Notes: generated from the letters alone by a model not told the origin. A stretch of DNA of 64,000 bases from Candidatus Cloacimonadota bacterium (GCA_012728875.1 JAAYEF010000006.1:1-64000), one strand, 5' to 3'; counted from the stretch's first letter, positions 36,926-48,081 are shown. Translations and numbers: made by a program.

Positions 36926-37630
36926 ATGAAACATAGCAAAAGGTACAACACTGCCTACGGGTTGTATGACCGCCAGAAACGCTATGAACTTGACGAAGCG
37001 CTCAAAACCTTGAAAGCCATTCCGGCTTCCAAATTTGACGAAACGGTTGAAGTTCATCTGAATCTGGGGGTCGATCCCCGAAAAGCTGATCAGCAGATCC
37101 GAAACTCGCTTGTTTTGCCCCACGGAACGGGCAAAGTTTCGCGCGTTTTGGTTTTTGCCGAAGGCGAAAAGGCAGACGAGGCCAGGAATGCCGGTGCCGA
37201 TCACGTTGGCTTGGATGATCTGATCGAAAAGATTTCGGGCGGATGGTTCGATTTCGACGTCGTGATCACCACACCCACGATGATGGGCAAAATCGGCAAA
37301 CTGGGAAGGGTGTTGGGCCCGCGAGGCCTGATGCCAAATCCAAAGGTTGGTACCGTGACCATGGACATTGGAAAAGCAGTTGAAGAAAGCAAAGGCGGCA
37401 AGATCGCCTACAGGGTGGATAAATTTGCGAATTTACACATCCCCGCTGGAAAGATCAGCTTTTCCCCGGAGAAACTCAAAGATAACATCAAAGCCATCTT
37501 GGCGGCGGTTCTCAAAGACCGTCCTCCCACGATGAAAGGTGTTTACATCAAGAGTATCACTCTGTGCACCACCATGGGCCCCGGCATCAAGCTGCATATC
37601 GCAAGCGCAACTCTGGAAGCGAAGAGCTAA
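36926..37630 (+). CDS. rplA: Ribosomal protein L1
   Basis: 234 residues, ATG preceded by aaggag. Landmark sequences: [20 protein letters not shown] and [17 protein letters not shown], the RNA-binding face. It moves the L1 stalk and usually represses its own operon by binding a leader mimic; no such mimic was identified in the short upstream gap. Confidence 0.97.
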   Translation: MKHSKRYNTAYGLYDRQKRYELDEALKTLKAIPASKFDETVEVHLNLGVDPRKADQQIRNSLVLPHGTGKVSRVLVFAEGEKADEARNAGADHVGLDDLIEKISGGWFDFDVVITTPTMMGKIGKLGRVLGPRGLMPNPKVGTVTMDIGKAVEESKGGKIAYRVDKFANLHIPAGKISFSPEKLKDNIKAILAAVLKDRPPTMKGVYIKSITLCTTMGPGIKLHIASATLEAKS

Positions 37631-37641
37631 AGGAGAGGAAA

Positions 37642-38172
37642 ATGGTTCAAAGTGTAAAATATGACATCGTAGCACAGTTAAAAGAACGTTTAGAAGGCGC
37701 CAAAGCGATCGTACTGGTGGATTACAAGGGAATAAACGTGGAACAGGTGGCTCAGCTGCGCGGCCGTTATCGCGAAGCAGAAGTGGACTACCTGGTACAA
37801 AAGAACACCCTGATCAAGATAGCCCTGAATGATTTGGGCATCCACGAACTTGACGAGTTTTTGGTGGGTCCCACCGCACTTGCCATCTGCAAGGGCGAAG
37901 AAGTGGCCCCAGCCAAAGTGCTGGTCAAATTCATCAAGGAAGTGATGGAAGAAGCGGAATTTCCCAGTTTCAAGGTTGGATATGTGGCTGGACAGGTTTA
38001 TGACCAAGCCCAGCTGATCTCCCTTGCAAAACTGCCTAGCCGCGATGAACTTCTGGCCAAGGTCATGGGCAGCTTGAATGCCCCGATCACAAACTTCCTG
38101 AATGTATCCCAAGGTGTCGCCCGTAAATTAGTCTACGCGCTTGATGCCGTTGCCAAAACCAAGGCAAGCTAA
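37642..38172 (+). CDS. rplJ: Ribosomal protein L10
   Basis: 176 residues from [13 protein letters not shown]; gagagg lies just upstream, so longer upstream readings are rejected. [19 protein letters not shown] is typical. It anchors L7/L12 dimers to the ribosome. Only 11 bases separate it from rplA, so there is no room for an independent L10 leader. Confidence 0.96.
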   Translation: MVQSVKYDIVAQLKERLEGAKAIVLVDYKGINVEQVAQLRGRYREAEVDYLVQKNTLIKIALNDLGIHELDEFLVGPTALAICKGEEVAPAKVLVKFIKEVMEEAEFPSFKVGYVAGQVYDQAQLISLAKLPSRDELLAKVMGSLNAPITNFLNVSQGVARKLVYALDAVAKTKAS

Positions 38173-38201
38173 CCAAAATATATAATTTCCTGGAGGAAAA
38201 A

Positions 38202-38579
38202 ATGTCCGATAAAATAACTCAAGTAATTGACCTGATTTCCGAGATGAGCCTGCTTGAAGTTGCTGAACTCGTTGAAGCAATGGAAGAGAAATTTGGCGTT
38301 TCCGCCGCCGCTCCCGTTGCTGTTGCCGCCGCACCCGCCGCTGGCGCCGCTGAAGCAAAAGAAGAACAGACCGAATTTGACGTCATTCTGAACAGCGCCG
38401 GTGAAAAGAAGATCAACGTGATCAAAGTTGTGCGTGAGATCACCAAACTTGGGCTGAAGGAAGCCAAAGATCTGGTTGACGGCGCACCCAAAATGGTTGT
38501 GGAAAAAGTCAGCAAAGAAGAAGCGGAATCAGTTCAGAAAAAACTCGAAGAAGTCGGTGCTTCTGTCGAAGTTAAATAG
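38202..38579 (+). CDS. rplL: Ribosomal protein L7/L12
   Basis: 125 residues. An N-terminal dimerisation helix ([17 protein letters not shown]), an Ala-rich hinge ([11 protein letters not shown]) and a C-terminal factor-binding domain ([20 protein letters not shown]) are all present. tggagg lies upstream. Confidence 0.97.
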   Translation: MSDKITQVIDLISEMSLLEVAELVEAMEEKFGVSAAAPVAVAAAPAAGAAEAKEEQTEFDVILNSAGEKKINVIKVVREITKLGLKEAKDLVDGAPKMVVEKVSKEEAESVQKKLEEVGASVEVK

Positions 38580-38600
38580 GGCTTCAATCCCTTATTCGAT

Positions 38601-38634
38601 GTCCAAAAAAAGTCCCACGGGACTTTTTTTGGAC
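38601..38634 (+). terminator. rplL-rpoB intergenic attenuator
   Basis: A 34-base near-perfect palindrome: gtccaaaaaaagtcc, loop cacg, ggactttttttggac. It is a long A/T hairpin with its U-run inside the 3' arm. It lies 22 bases after rplL and 139 before rpoB, where many bacteria partly terminate to set L12 above RNA polymerase. Confidence 0.75.
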
Positions 38635-38772
38635 TTGTTATGTCTAAAATCGCAATTCTGTTCTCCTCTTTCAGTCAACACCCAGATTCTTGCAGGTTGA
38701 ACTTGGCAGAAACGCGTGTATGCAAGCAACACACTATTCACATGACGGTCAAAACCGCAAAGGAGTGAGCTT

Positions 38773-41700
38773 TTGAGAAAGATCAAGAGTTTTTCCAAGA
38801 TATCCGGTCGCTTTGCCGAGCTTGGCATCCCGGAAGTGGAAATTCCCAATCTGCTGGCCATGCAAGTGGATTCTTTCGACGACTTTTTACAAAAAGACAT
38901 CCGCCCTCAAAGCCGTGAGAAGAAAGGTCTTCAGGCTGTATTCGAATCCACGTTTCCCATCGAGGACAACAAGGGCAATTTCCATTTGGAATTCATGGAA
39001 TATAATGTTCTGCAGGAAAAGTATTCTATAGAAGAATGCCGCGAAAGAAACCTTTCCTACCAGGCGCCGCTGAAAGTGCGGCTGCGGCTTACCATATATC
39101 AGCAAACCGAAGAAGGGCGTGATTCGCAGGACATTATTGAGCAGGAAGTGTTTTTGGGAGAAGTTCCCCTGATCACCGATCAAGGAACCTTTATCATCAA
39201 TGGCGCGGAGAGAGTGGTTATTTCCCAATTGCAGCGCTCGCCCGGCGTCTTTTTCTCTGAAAGCAAGCATCCAAGCGGCAAAACCCTCTATTCCGCCAAA
39301 GTGATCCCCTACAATGGATCCTGGCTGGAATTCAACATCGATATCCACGACGTGATGTATGTGCATATCGATAAACGCCGCAAACTGCCGGTCACCGTCA
39401 TTCTGCGCGCCATCGGGATTTCCACAAATGAAGATTTGCGCAAAACTTTTTATAAAACCGAGAAACTGAATCTGAAAAAGGCCAAGGGCCGCCATCTCTA
39501 TAAAGATATCATGGTGGCTGGCGAAGAAGAACCCGTGGCCACGGCAAACGAATTGGTCTCCGATGCGCTTGTGAAAACTTTGGAAGCTCATAACATAAAA
39601 ACTGTCGAAGTGATCGACTATGATTATGAGATTGCCCGCAAGGTGCTTGAAAACACCATTGCCAAGGATCCCACTGAAGACCAGGAAGATGCGCTGAAAA
39701 AGATCTACAGCCTCATCAGGCCTGGAGAAGACGCCACCCTGGAAGCAGCCAAAGATTTGGTTGACCGCATGTTTTTCACCGAAAAACGCTACAACCTGGA
39801 CATGGTTGGCCGCTACAAAATTAACACCCGTCTTGGCATCGATGTTGATGAAAACCATATGACCCTTTGTGTGGAAGATTTTGTCCACATCTTCAAAACT
39901 TTGGTGAACATCTACAACGACCAGGATGAAATAGACGATATTGACAGCCTTTCAAACCGCCGTGTTCGCACCGTTGGAGAATTGCTGGAAGAGCAGTTCA
40001 AAATCGGGCTTTCCATGGTCTCCCGCATCATTCAGGAGCGCATGGCAATTTCGAACACAGACGAAGTTACCGTGCACGACTTGGTGAACAGCAACGCCCT
40101 CATCTCGGTTGTCCAATCCTTTTTCCTCACCGGCCAGCTTTCCCAGTTCATGGAACAAACGAACCCCCTGGCTTCTCTCAGGCATAAAAGAGCATTTTCC
40201 GCACTTGGCCCCGGAGGCCTCACTCGCGACCGAGCCGGTTTCGAAGTTCGAGACGTGCACGCCACCCACTATGGCAGAATATGCCCCATCGAAACCCCTG
40301 AAGGACCAAACATTGGGCTCATCGTTTCCCCGTCCATCTATTCCAGAATCAACCAATTTGGTTTTATGGAAACACCCTACCGCAGGGTTGTGGATGGAAA
40401 GCTGACCTCGGAATACGTCTTCATGGATGCCGTGCAGGAAGAAAAATATATCATAGCCCAATCCGACGTGACTTTGGATGAAGACCGCCGCATCACAAAC
40501 GAGACGGTCTTTGCCCGCGACAGGGGCGATTTTATCCTGGCGGACCCCAAGCAAATTGAGTATATGGACGTGGCTCCCCAGCAGATGGTTTCCGTTTCTG
40601 CTGCCATGATTCCCTTCTTGGAACACGACGACGCAAACCGCGCCTTGATGGGCTCGAACATGCAGCGTCAGGCCGTTCCGCTCATCAATCCGGTGGCTCC
40701 CATCGTGGGCACGGGCATGGAAAAAATTGCCACAATGGATACCTCAAACATCGCTGTGGCGCCCTATGACGGCATTGTGACAAATGTCACCTCCGCTTAT
40801 GTGGAGATCAAGCCGCTCAGTGAAAAAGATGAGGTTCTATATCTGGGAATCGGCAACCGCATCGAGCTGAAAAAGTTTGAACGCACAAACCAGGACACCT
40901 GCAACAACCAACGCCCCGTGGTCCGCATTGGTGATCAGGTTCGCAAAGGCCAGCCCATTTCCGATGGCGCCTGCGTGGAAGACAATCGCCTGGCGCTTGG
41001 AACCAATCTGCTGGTTGCCTTCATGCCCTGGTATGGCTACAACTACGAAGACGCCATCATTCTCAGCGAAAAAGTGGCACGGGACGACACTCTGACTTCC
41101 ATCTATATCGAAGAGATGGAGGTTTTGGTTCGCAATGTGAAAAACGGACGTGAAGAACTGGCATACGACATTCCCAACGTGCCGCCTCATGCGCTCAGAA
41201 ATCTGGACAAAACCGGTATCGTCCGGGTTGGTTCAGTGATTGAGGCTGGCGACATCATTGTGGGAAAAGTGACCCCCAAGAGCATTGAAATTGACCCTTC
41301 GCCGGAAGAAAACCTGATGCGCGCCCTCTTTGGCGACCGCGCCGGAGATTTCACAAACAGCTCCCTGAAAGCCAAACCCGGCATGGAAGGTGTGGTGATC
41401 GATGTGAAAGTCTTCTCCCGTTTGGAAGATGGAATTGAAGCTGATGAAGACCGTGAAGAAAAATATGCCAAGCTAAAGAAAGACCTGAGCCTGCGCCGTA
41501 AAAAGGTGGAGGAATTCAAGGAAGAAAAGCTCTCAGCCGCCCTTCTTGGTCAAAAAGCCCAAACCATTTGGGATGAAAAGAGCAACATCTATTTCATTCC
41601 TTCCGGAAAGAAAATCACCAAGGCCGACATCGAACGCATCAATTTTAAAAAGCTTGACCTTGATGAGCAATTGGTGCAGGACCAGGAAGCTAACGATCGC

Positions 41701-42561
41701 ATTTACAGCGAGATCATCCTGAAAATCAAGCAGTCCTTTGAACAAAGCGAAAACATCTACCGCAAATCCCGCGAACGCATAAAACACGGTGATGAACTCC
41801 AGTATGGAGTGCGCAAAATGGTGAAAGTGTTCGTGGCCAAAAAGCGCAAAATCGAAGTGGGCGACAAAATGGCAGGACGCCATGGAAACAAAGGTGTGAT
41901 CTCCATCGTTGCCCCCATCGAAGACATGCCCTTCCTGGAAGATGGAACCCCTTTGGATGTCATTTTGAACCCGCTGGGCGTGCCTTCACGTATGAATATC
42001 GGTCAGATCATGGAAACCCACCTTGGCATGGCTGCCCAAGCTTTGGGCTTTGAAGTGGAAACCCCCATCTTCGACGGAGCTTCGGTGGAAGAGATCGAAG
42101 CCTCCCTCAAAGAAGCTGGATTGCCTGCAGACGGAAAGCAGGTTCTTTACGATGGAAAAACCGGCAAGCCCTTCAAGGAACGCGTCACCGTGGGAATCAT
42201 TTATATGATGAAACTGAACCACCTCGTGGCAGACAAGATGCATGCACGCTCAACCGGGCCTTATTCGCTCATCACGCAGCAGCCCTTGGGCGGAAAGGCT
42301 CAACACGGCGGTCAGCGCCTTGGTGAAATGGAAGTTTGGGCTCTTGAAGCCTACGGAGCAGCCCACCTTCTGGAGGAAATGCTCACCATCAAGAGCGACG
42401 ACGTGGATGGACGCAACAACGCTTTCAAAGCCATCACGCGCGGGGAAAACCCGCCTGCTCCGGGAGTTCCGGAGTCTTTTAACGTGCTCGTCAGTGAGCT
42501 CAAGTCCCTGGGATTCGATATCGAATTTCTCAAAGACACAGACAAGGGCGAAGTGAGGTAA
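38773..42561 (+). CDS. rpoB: RNA polymerase beta subunit
   Basis: 1262 residues, TTG start at 38773 with aaaggag 8 bases upstream, giving MRKIKSFSKISGRF. The rifampicin-region segment reads GQLSQFMEQTNPLASLRHKR with wild-type residues. Also clear: GRICPIETPEGPNIGLI, WYGYNYEDAI and the C-terminal QPLGGKAQHGGQRLGEMEVW. It forms the catalytic core with rpoC, three bases downstream. Confidence 0.98.
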   Translation: MRKIKSFSKISGRFAELGIPEVEIPNLLAMQVDSFDDFLQKDIRPQSREKKGLQAVFESTFPIEDNKGNFHLEFMEYNVLQEKYSIEECRERNLSYQAPLKVRLRLTIYQQTEEGRDSQDIIEQEVFLGEVPLITDQGTFIINGAERVVISQLQRSPGVFFSESKHPSGKTLYSAKVIPYNGSWLEFNIDIHDVMYVHIDKRRKLPVTVILRAIGISTNEDLRKTFYKTEKLNLKKAKGRHLYKDIMVAGEEEPVATANELVSDALVKTLEAHNIKTVEVIDYDYEIARKVLENTIAKDPTEDQEDALKKIYSLIRPGEDATLEAAKDLVDRMFFTEKRYNLDMVGRYKINTRLGIDVDENHMTLCVEDFVHIFKTLVNIYNDQDEIDDIDSLSNRRVRTVGELLEEQFKIGLSMVSRIIQERMAISNTDEVTVHDLVNSNALISVVQSFFLTGQLSQFMEQTNPLASLRHKRAFSALGPGGLTRDRAGFEVRDVHATHYGRICPIETPEGPNIGLIVSPSIYSRINQFGFMETPYRRVVDGKLTSEYVFMDAVQEEKYIIAQSDVTLDEDRRITNETVFARDRGDFILADPKQIEYMDVAPQQMVSVSAAMIPFLEHDDANRALMGSNMQRQAVPLINPVAPIVGTGMEKIATMDTSNIAVAPYDGIVTNVTSAYVEIKPLSEKDEVLYLGIGNRIELKKFERTNQDTCNNQRPVVRIGDQVRKGQPISDGACVEDNRLALGTNLLVAFMPWYGYNYEDAIILSEKVARDDTLTSIYIEEMEVLVRNVKNGREELAYDIPNVPPHALRNLDKTGIVRVGSVIEAGDIIVGKVTPKSIEIDPSPEENLMRALFGDRAGDFTNSSLKAKPGMEGVVIDVKVFSRLEDGIEADEDREEKYAKLKKDLSLRRKKVEEFKEEKLSAALLGQKAQTIWDEKSNIYFIPSGKKITKADIERINFKKLDLDEQLVQDQEANDRIYSEIILKIKQSFEQSENIYRKSRERIKHGDELQYGVRKMVKVFVAKKRKIEVGDKMAGRHGNKGVISIVAPIEDMPFLEDGTPLDVILNPLGVPSRMNIGQIMETHLGMAAQALGFEVETPIFDGASVEEIEASLKEAGLPADGKQVLYDGKTGKPFKERVTVGIIYMMKLNHLVADKMHARSTGPYSLITQQPLGGKAQHGGQRLGEMEVWALEAYGAAHLLEEMLTIKSDDVDGRNNAFKAITRGENPPAPGVPESFNVLVSELKSLGFDIEFLKDTDKGEVR

Positions 42562-42563
42562 AA

Positions 42564-45500
42564 ATGTTGAAAGAAACACGCCGTGAAGTCCGCCCCAACG
42601 ATTACGACTTTGTTCGCATCAAACTGGCTTCGTCTGATACCATCATCAATGAATGGTCTCATGGCGAAGTTACCAAACCCGATACTTTAAACTACCGCAC
42701 CCTCAAACCCGAAAAAGACGGGCTGTTCTGCGAAAGAATCTTTGGCCCGGAACGCGACTATGAGTGCGCCTGCGGAAAATATAAGAAAAAACGTTTCCAG
42801 AACACGGTTTGCGACCGCTGTAACGTGCTGGTGACCAGTTCCAGGGTGCGGCGCACCCGCATGGGACACATTTCCCTGGCGGTGCCAATTGCACACATTT
42901 GGTTTGTGAAAAGCGCGCCCAGTAAAATCGGCACACTGCTGGATATGACCGTGAAGGATCTGGAACGCATCCTCTATTATGAATCCTTCATCGTGATCGA
43001 TCCGGGCGACACCCCCTACGAAAAATATGAACTGATCGAAGTGGACGAATACTACGAAATCAGGGACAAGGTGGGGGACAACTTTATCGCCATGATGGGT
43101 GCGGAAGCCATTCGAGAGCTGTTGGTTCGCATTGATTTGCACAACGAAGCCCTGAACATCCGTTCCCGCCTGAAAATGGAAAAGGCTGCCCTGCACAAAC
43201 AGAAGCTGATCAACAAACTCAGAATCGTTGACGCTTTCCTGAAATCCGGAAACCAGCCCGAACACATGGTGATGGAAGTTCTGCCGGTTTTGCCGCCCAC
43301 ACTGAGACCCTTGGTCCCGTTGGAAGGCGGACGCTTTGCCACTGCAGACTTTAACGATCTTTATCGCAGAGTCATCACCCGCAACAATCGCTTGAAACAG
43401 CTTTTGGACATCCGTGCCCCCGAAGTGATCCTGCGCAACGAAAAACGCATGCTTCAGGAAGCCGTGGATGCTTTGATAGACAACTCCCGCAAGGCGCGTC
43501 CAGTTCGGGGAAGGGGAAACCGTCCTCTGAAATCCCTCACAGATCAACTGAAAGGAAAGCAGGGACGTTTCCGCCAAAACCTGCTGGGCAAGCGTGTGGA
43601 CTATTCCGGCCGTTCGGTGATTACCGTGGGACCGGATCTGAAACTCTACCAATGCGGCATTCCCAAAGAAATGGCAGTGGAGCTTTTCAAGCCCTACCTG
43701 ATCGAGCGCCTGCAAAAAATGGGCGAAGCCGACAAGGTGAAAAACGCCAAAAAGCTTATTGAGAAAAAGCAACCTGAAATCTGGTCCATCCTGGAAGACG
43801 TGATCAAGGACTACCCGGTTTTGCTGAACCGTGCTCCCACACTTCACCGTTTGGGAATCCAAGCTTTCATGCCGGTTTTGACAGACGACAAAGCCATCCA
43901 GATCCATCCAATGGTTTGCGTTCCTTTCAACGCAGACTTCGATGGTGACCAGATGGGCGTTTACGTTCCGCTTTCCCACGAAGCGCAGATCGAAGCCCGA
44001 ATTTTGATGCTGTCCACGCGCAACCTGCTTTTGCCCTCAAACGGCAGGCTGGCAATGGCTGCAAACCAAGACATCGTTTTGGGCTGCTACTACCTCACCA
44101 TGGAAGTTACGCCGGAACCAAAAGACGTGACCACCCTCCGCCATTTTTATGGAACGGACGAGGTCATCGCCGCCTATGAATCCGAGGAACATGCATATTC
44201 CGTGAAAGGCGAAGTTTTCGGCGAACGTGATCTTGATCTCCACACCTGGATCAGGGTGAAAATTGACGGTGAATACATCGTCACCACCGTGGGCCGTGTG
44301 GTTCTCAACCAGATCATTCCTGCTGAAGTTGGGTTCCAAAATGTGGTTTACGACAAGGGTAAACTCAACGACCTTGCCATGCAGTGCTTCGACGCTGTGG
44401 GACAGTGGCGCACAGCCCAGTTCCTGGATGAACTCAAGGAAGTGGGATTTGGCTATGCCACCCGCGCAGGCGTGACTTTCAGCTTCAGCGACATCATCGT
44501 GCCTGAACGCAAGGATGAGATTATCAACGAATCCGAAGAAGACGTCAAAAAGGTTTTTGACCTCTACCAGAAAGGCGGCATCACCGAAAGCGAACGCTTT
44601 GGCCGCGTTGTGGACCTTTGGAAAAAAACCACCGTTCGCGTCACGGATGAGATGATGGAAGACCTTTCGCAAAGCAGAAGCGGCCTGAACTCCATCTATA
44701 TGATGTACAAATCCGGAGCCCGCGGCAGCAAAGACCAGATCAAACAGCTGGGCGGAATGCGCGGCTTGATGGACAAACCTGCAAAAATTGGTGCCACAGG
44801 CGGCGCGGAGGTGATTGAAACGCCCATTAAATCAAACTTCCGCGATGGACTCACCGTGTTGGAATACTTCGTTTCCACCCACGGTGCCCGTAAAGGTTTG
44901 GCAGACACCGCTTTGAAGACAGCCGACGCCGGATATTTGACCCGCCGTCTGGTGGACGTGGCTCAAAATGCCACCATCACAAAAGAGGATTGCGGTACCG
45001 GGCGCGGCATCCACATGAACATCCTCAAGGAAGGAAACGAAGTGGTCGCCACTCTGGCTGAACGCATTCAAGGCCGAACCGCAGTGGAAGACGTGATCGA
45101 CCCCGTCACTGGCAAGATCTTGGTTCACGCTGGTCAGGAGATCAGCAACAAGATGGCTCGCACCATCCAAAACCACGGCATCATCGCAGTTCACGTGCGT
45201 TCTGTGCTCACCTGCGAAGCGGAACGTGGAATTTGCGCAAAGTGCTACGGACGCAACCTTGCCACCCAAAACCCCGCCACCATCGGCGATCCTGTTGGCA
45301 TCATTGCCGCTCAAAGCATTGGTGAACCGGGAACCCAGCTCACGCTGCGAACCTTCCACATCGGTGGAGCAGCTTCAACCGCCACAGACCTCGCCGAAGT
45401 TGTTTCCAGCCACGATGGAATCGTCAAATTCGACCGCATGAACACCGTCACAAACATCGATGACCATCTGATTTCAGTCAGCCACTTGGGTCGCATCCTG

Positions 45501-47042
45501 GTTTGTGATGAGGAAGATGAAAGCAAGGTTTTGGAAGAATACAAAGTGGAATATGCCGCCACCGTTCATGTCCGCGATGGTCAAAAAATCGCGATGAACA
45601 CAAAAATCCTCAGTTGGGACCAATTCAACAACCCGCTCATTTCCACCGGCAAAGGCGTGCTCCATTTTGAAAACTTCATCAAAGACATCACTTATAAAGA
45701 AGAATATAACGACATCACTTTTTCCCACGATATCGTGATCATTGAATCCAAGGACCGCAAAAAGCAGCCACAGTTCAGAATCGTTGGTGAATCCGGCAGC
45801 TCTGTCCTGATTCCTCTGCCCACAGACCTCGTGGTGCGCGTGACAGATGGCAGCTTTGTGCACACAGGAGACATCCTGGGTCAAACCTCGCGCATGACCA
45901 TCAAACAGCGCGACATCACAGGTGGCTTGCCCCGCGTGCAGGATCTCTTTGAAGCCCGCGTGCCAAAGGACAAGGCCAAGATTTCGGATATCGAAGGAAC
46001 AGTCACTATCGGCGGCCTTAAAAAGACAGGCCGCGACATCTTTGTGACCCCACCCAACGGCATCGTTGCTCCCATTGGTGGAAAAATTCTGGTGCAATCC
46101 GACGAATTTGTAAACCAGATTGTCATCCTGCCCGAAAAAGCCGTGGTCGCAGAGAAAAACGGTAAGGTTGCCATCATCGATGAAGATGGCAAAAAGTCCA
46201 TTTCGGTTGGCAGACGCACCACCAAGCCCACCATCTATCAGGTGCCGCGCGGAATGCAGATTTTGGTTGAAAACGATCAAAATGTGCGTGCCGGACAGCC
46301 TCTTTGCGGTAGGGTGATCCCCATCCCGCCTCTGCAGGAAAGCATCTTTGAGACCGACGACATGGTGAAAAAAGGTCAATTCCTGGCTGGACGCAGATAT
46401 TCCATCCCCACCGGAAAGAGGATCATCGTTCACCAAGGTGACTTTGTGGAAAGCGGAGACGCACTTTCCGACGGACCTTTCGACCCGCACGACATGCTGG
46501 TGAAGGGTGTCATCGAAGCCCAGATCATGATCCTGAACGAAGTGCAGGAAATCTATCGCAAACAGGGCGTGAAGATCGACGACAAACACATCGGCGTCAT
46601 CGTCCGTCAGATGTTCAAAAAGGTGCGCATCACCGACAGCGGCAGCACTTCCTTTTTGGAAGGCGACGTTGTGGACAAAGTTATGGTGGAACGGGAAAAC
46701 CGCGAGATCCTGCAGTACGACAAAACTCCCGCCCAGTTCGAACAGATGCTGCTGGGAATCACAAAAACTTCCCTGCTCACCGATAGCTGGCTCTCCGCCG
46801 CATCGTTCCAGGAAACCACCAAAGTTCTCACCAAAGCAGCCATCGAAGGCAGGATCGACCGCCTCGAAGGCCTCAAGGAAAGCATCATCATCGGCCATCG
46901 CATCCCTGTGGGAACCGGCGCCAAGATCTATAATAAACAGATCGACGAAGCCGTGAACGAAGGCGAAACAGTCGCTCAGATCATTGACCGTTTTGCCCAC
47001 CCCTCGCAGGATGACGAAGTGGAAGATTTCTACGATTTTTAA
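42564..47042 (+). CDS. rpoC: RNA polymerase beta' subunit
   Basis: 1492 residues. The N-terminal zinc ribbon is CACGKYK with CDRC. The catalytic loop is NADFDGDQM. The second zinc site is EDCGT with CEAERGICAKCYG. The C-terminal region ends with GTGAKIYNKQ and an acidic tail. It separates from rpoB by two bases and from rpsL by 36, so rpoBC and rpsLG are likely one transcript. Confidence 0.98.
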   Translation: MLKETRREVRPNDYDFVRIKLASSDTIINEWSHGEVTKPDTLNYRTLKPEKDGLFCERIFGPERDYECACGKYKKKRFQNTVCDRCNVLVTSSRVRRTRMGHISLAVPIAHIWFVKSAPSKIGTLLDMTVKDLERILYYESFIVIDPGDTPYEKYELIEVDEYYEIRDKVGDNFIAMMGAEAIRELLVRIDLHNEALNIRSRLKMEKAALHKQKLINKLRIVDAFLKSGNQPEHMVMEVLPVLPPTLRPLVPLEGGRFATADFNDLYRRVITRNNRLKQLLDIRAPEVILRNEKRMLQEAVDALIDNSRKARPVRGRGNRPLKSLTDQLKGKQGRFRQNLLGKRVDYSGRSVITVGPDLKLYQCGIPKEMAVELFKPYLIERLQKMGEADKVKNAKKLIEKKQPEIWSILEDVIKDYPVLLNRAPTLHRLGIQAFMPVLTDDKAIQIHPMVCVPFNADFDGDQMGVYVPLSHEAQIEARILMLSTRNLLLPSNGRLAMAANQDIVLGCYYLTMEVTPEPKDVTTLRHFYGTDEVIAAYESEEHAYSVKGEVFGERDLDLHTWIRVKIDGEYIVTTVGRVVLNQIIPAEVGFQNVVYDKGKLNDLAMQCFDAVGQWRTAQFLDELKEVGFGYATRAGVTFSFSDIIVPERKDEIINESEEDVKKVFDLYQKGGITESERFGRVVDLWKKTTVRVTDEMMEDLSQSRSGLNSIYMMYKSGARGSKDQIKQLGGMRGLMDKPAKIGATGGAEVIETPIKSNFRDGLTVLEYFVSTHGARKGLADTALKTADAGYLTRRLVDVAQNATITKEDCGTGRGIHMNILKEGNEVVATLAERIQGRTAVEDVIDPVTGKILVHAGQEISNKMARTIQNHGIIAVHVRSVLTCEAERGICAKCYGRNLATQNPATIGDPVGIIAAQSIGEPGTQLTLRTFHIGGAASTATDLAEVVSSHDGIVKFDRMNTVTNIDDHLISVSHLGRILVCDEEDESKVLEEYKVEYAATVHVRDGQKIAMNTKILSWDQFNNPLISTGKGVLHFENFIKDITYKEEYNDITFSHDIVIIESKDRKKQPQFRIVGESGSSVLIPLPTDLVVRVTDGSFVHTGDILGQTSRMTIKQRDITGGLPRVQDLFEARVPKDKAKISDIEGTVTIGGLKKTGRDIFVTPPNGIVAPIGGKILVQSDEFVNQIVILPEKAVVAEKNGKVAIIDEDGKKSISVGRRTTKPTIYQVPRGMQILVENDQNVRAGQPLCGRVIPIPPLQESIFETDDMVKKGQFLAGRRYSIPTGKRIIVHQGDFVESGDALSDGPFDPHDMLVKGVIEAQIMILNEVQEIYRKQGVKIDDKHIGVIVRQMFKKVRITDSGSTSFLEGDVVDKVMVERENREILQYDKTPAQFEQMLLGITKTSLLTDSWLSAASFQETTKVLTKAAIEGRIDRLEGLKESIIIGHRIPVGTGAKIYNKQIDEAVNEGETVAQIIDRFAHPSQDDEVEDFYDF

Positions 47043-47078
47043 ACTAAACAACGATACAAATACCATGGAGGTAAATAC

Positions 47079-47459
47079 GTGCCAACAATCAATCAATTGA
47101 TTAGAAAAGGCAGAACCGAGATCGCTAAGAAAAGCAAAAGCAGGGCGCTGCAAGGATGTCCGCAAAGGCGCGGAGTATGCACTCGTGTTTACACCACGAC
47201 GCCAAAAAAGCCGAACTCGGCATTGCGCAAAGTCGCCCGTGTCCGTCTGGTTAACGGATTTGAAGTCACCGCCTATATCGGCGGAGAAGGCCACAACCTT
47301 CAGGAACACAGCATTGTGTTGGTTCGCGGAGGACGTGTGAAAGACCTTCCCGGCGTTCGCTATCATATCGTGCGCGGAGCCCTCGACTCCTCCGGAGTTG
47401 ACAACCGCCAAAACTCACGTTCCAAATATGGAACCAAACGTCCCAAGGCAAAGAAATAA
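47079..47459 (+). CDS. rpsL: Ribosomal protein S12
   Basis: 126 residues, GTG start at 47079 preceded by tggagg. The decoding-centre segments [13 protein letters not shown] and [10 protein letters not shown] are intact, with both lysines that change in streptomycin resistance in the sensitive state. Confidence 0.97.
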   Translation: MPTINQLIRKGRTEIAKKSKSRALQGCPQRRGVCTRVYTTTPKKPNSALRKVARVRLVNGFEVTAYIGGEGHNLQEHSIVLVRGGRVKDLPGVRYHIVRGALDSSGVDNRQNSRSKYGTKRPKAKK

Positions 47460-47474
47460 ACGGAGGATGAACTA

Positions 47475-47945
47475 ATGCCAAGAAAGAAAAAAGCAGTCGT
47501 CCGTGAAGTATTGCCGGATCCCAAATACAACGACGTGGTCGTCACCAAGTTCATGAACTGTCTCATGAAACAAGGAAAGAAGAGCATCGCCGAAAAGATC
47601 GTTTACGGCGCCTTCGAGATCATCGAAGAAAAAACCAAACAGCCGCCTTTGGAAGTTTTTAAAACCGCCTTGGAAAATGTGCGGCCCATGGTGAAGGTTG
47701 TTTCCCGCCGCGTGGGTGGATCAAACTACCAGATTCCCTTGGAAGTGAACGAGAAAAACGGCCGTGCCCTCGCATTCCGTTGGATCATCGGCTTTTCCCG
47801 CTCCCGTGGAGAAAAAACCATGATCGAAAGACTTGCGTCGGAACTCATGGCAGCCTACAAAAAAGAAGGTGCGTCCATCAAGAAACGCGAAGATACCCAC
47901 AAAATGGCTGAAGCCAACCGCGCTTTTGCCCATCTGCGCTTCTAA
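47475..47945 (+). CDS. rpsG: Ribosomal protein S7
   Basis: 156 residues with cggagg upstream. KFMNCLMKQGKKSIAEKIVY and the helical core VGGSNYQIPLEV identify S7, the head-assembly protein of the small subunit. It ends the transcription unit; fusA, often next in this cluster, is absent. Confidence 0.97.
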   Translation: MPRKKKAVVREVLPDPKYNDVVVTKFMNCLMKQGKKSIAEKIVYGAFEIIEEKTKQPPLEVFKTALENVRPMVKVVSRRVGGSNYQIPLEVNEKNGRALAFRWIIGFSRSRGEKTMIERLASELMAAYKKEGASIKKREDTHKMAEANRAFAHLRF

Positions 47946-47971
47946 AGACCCCAAACTGATAATTCAATAAT

Positions 47972-47997
47972 GGCGGGACTTGCTCCCGCCTTTTTTT
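47972..47997 (+). terminator. Terminator of the rpo-rps unit
   Basis: ggcggga at 47972-47978 pairs with tcccgcc at 47984-47990 (5-base loop), followed by seven Ts. Confidence 0.92.
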
Positions 47998-48081
47998 ATT
48001 GTATTCCATTTTCGCTTGTTCTGGGTGATCTCTTTGAAATACAATCTGAGGTCCTTTCTTGAACCTTGTTTCAAAGCGTCG

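Noticed and set aside
45474-47411. A 645-codon minus-strand frame opposite rpoC and rpsL
   Set aside because: Antisense shadow of highly conserved genes; no ribosome site or recognisable domain.
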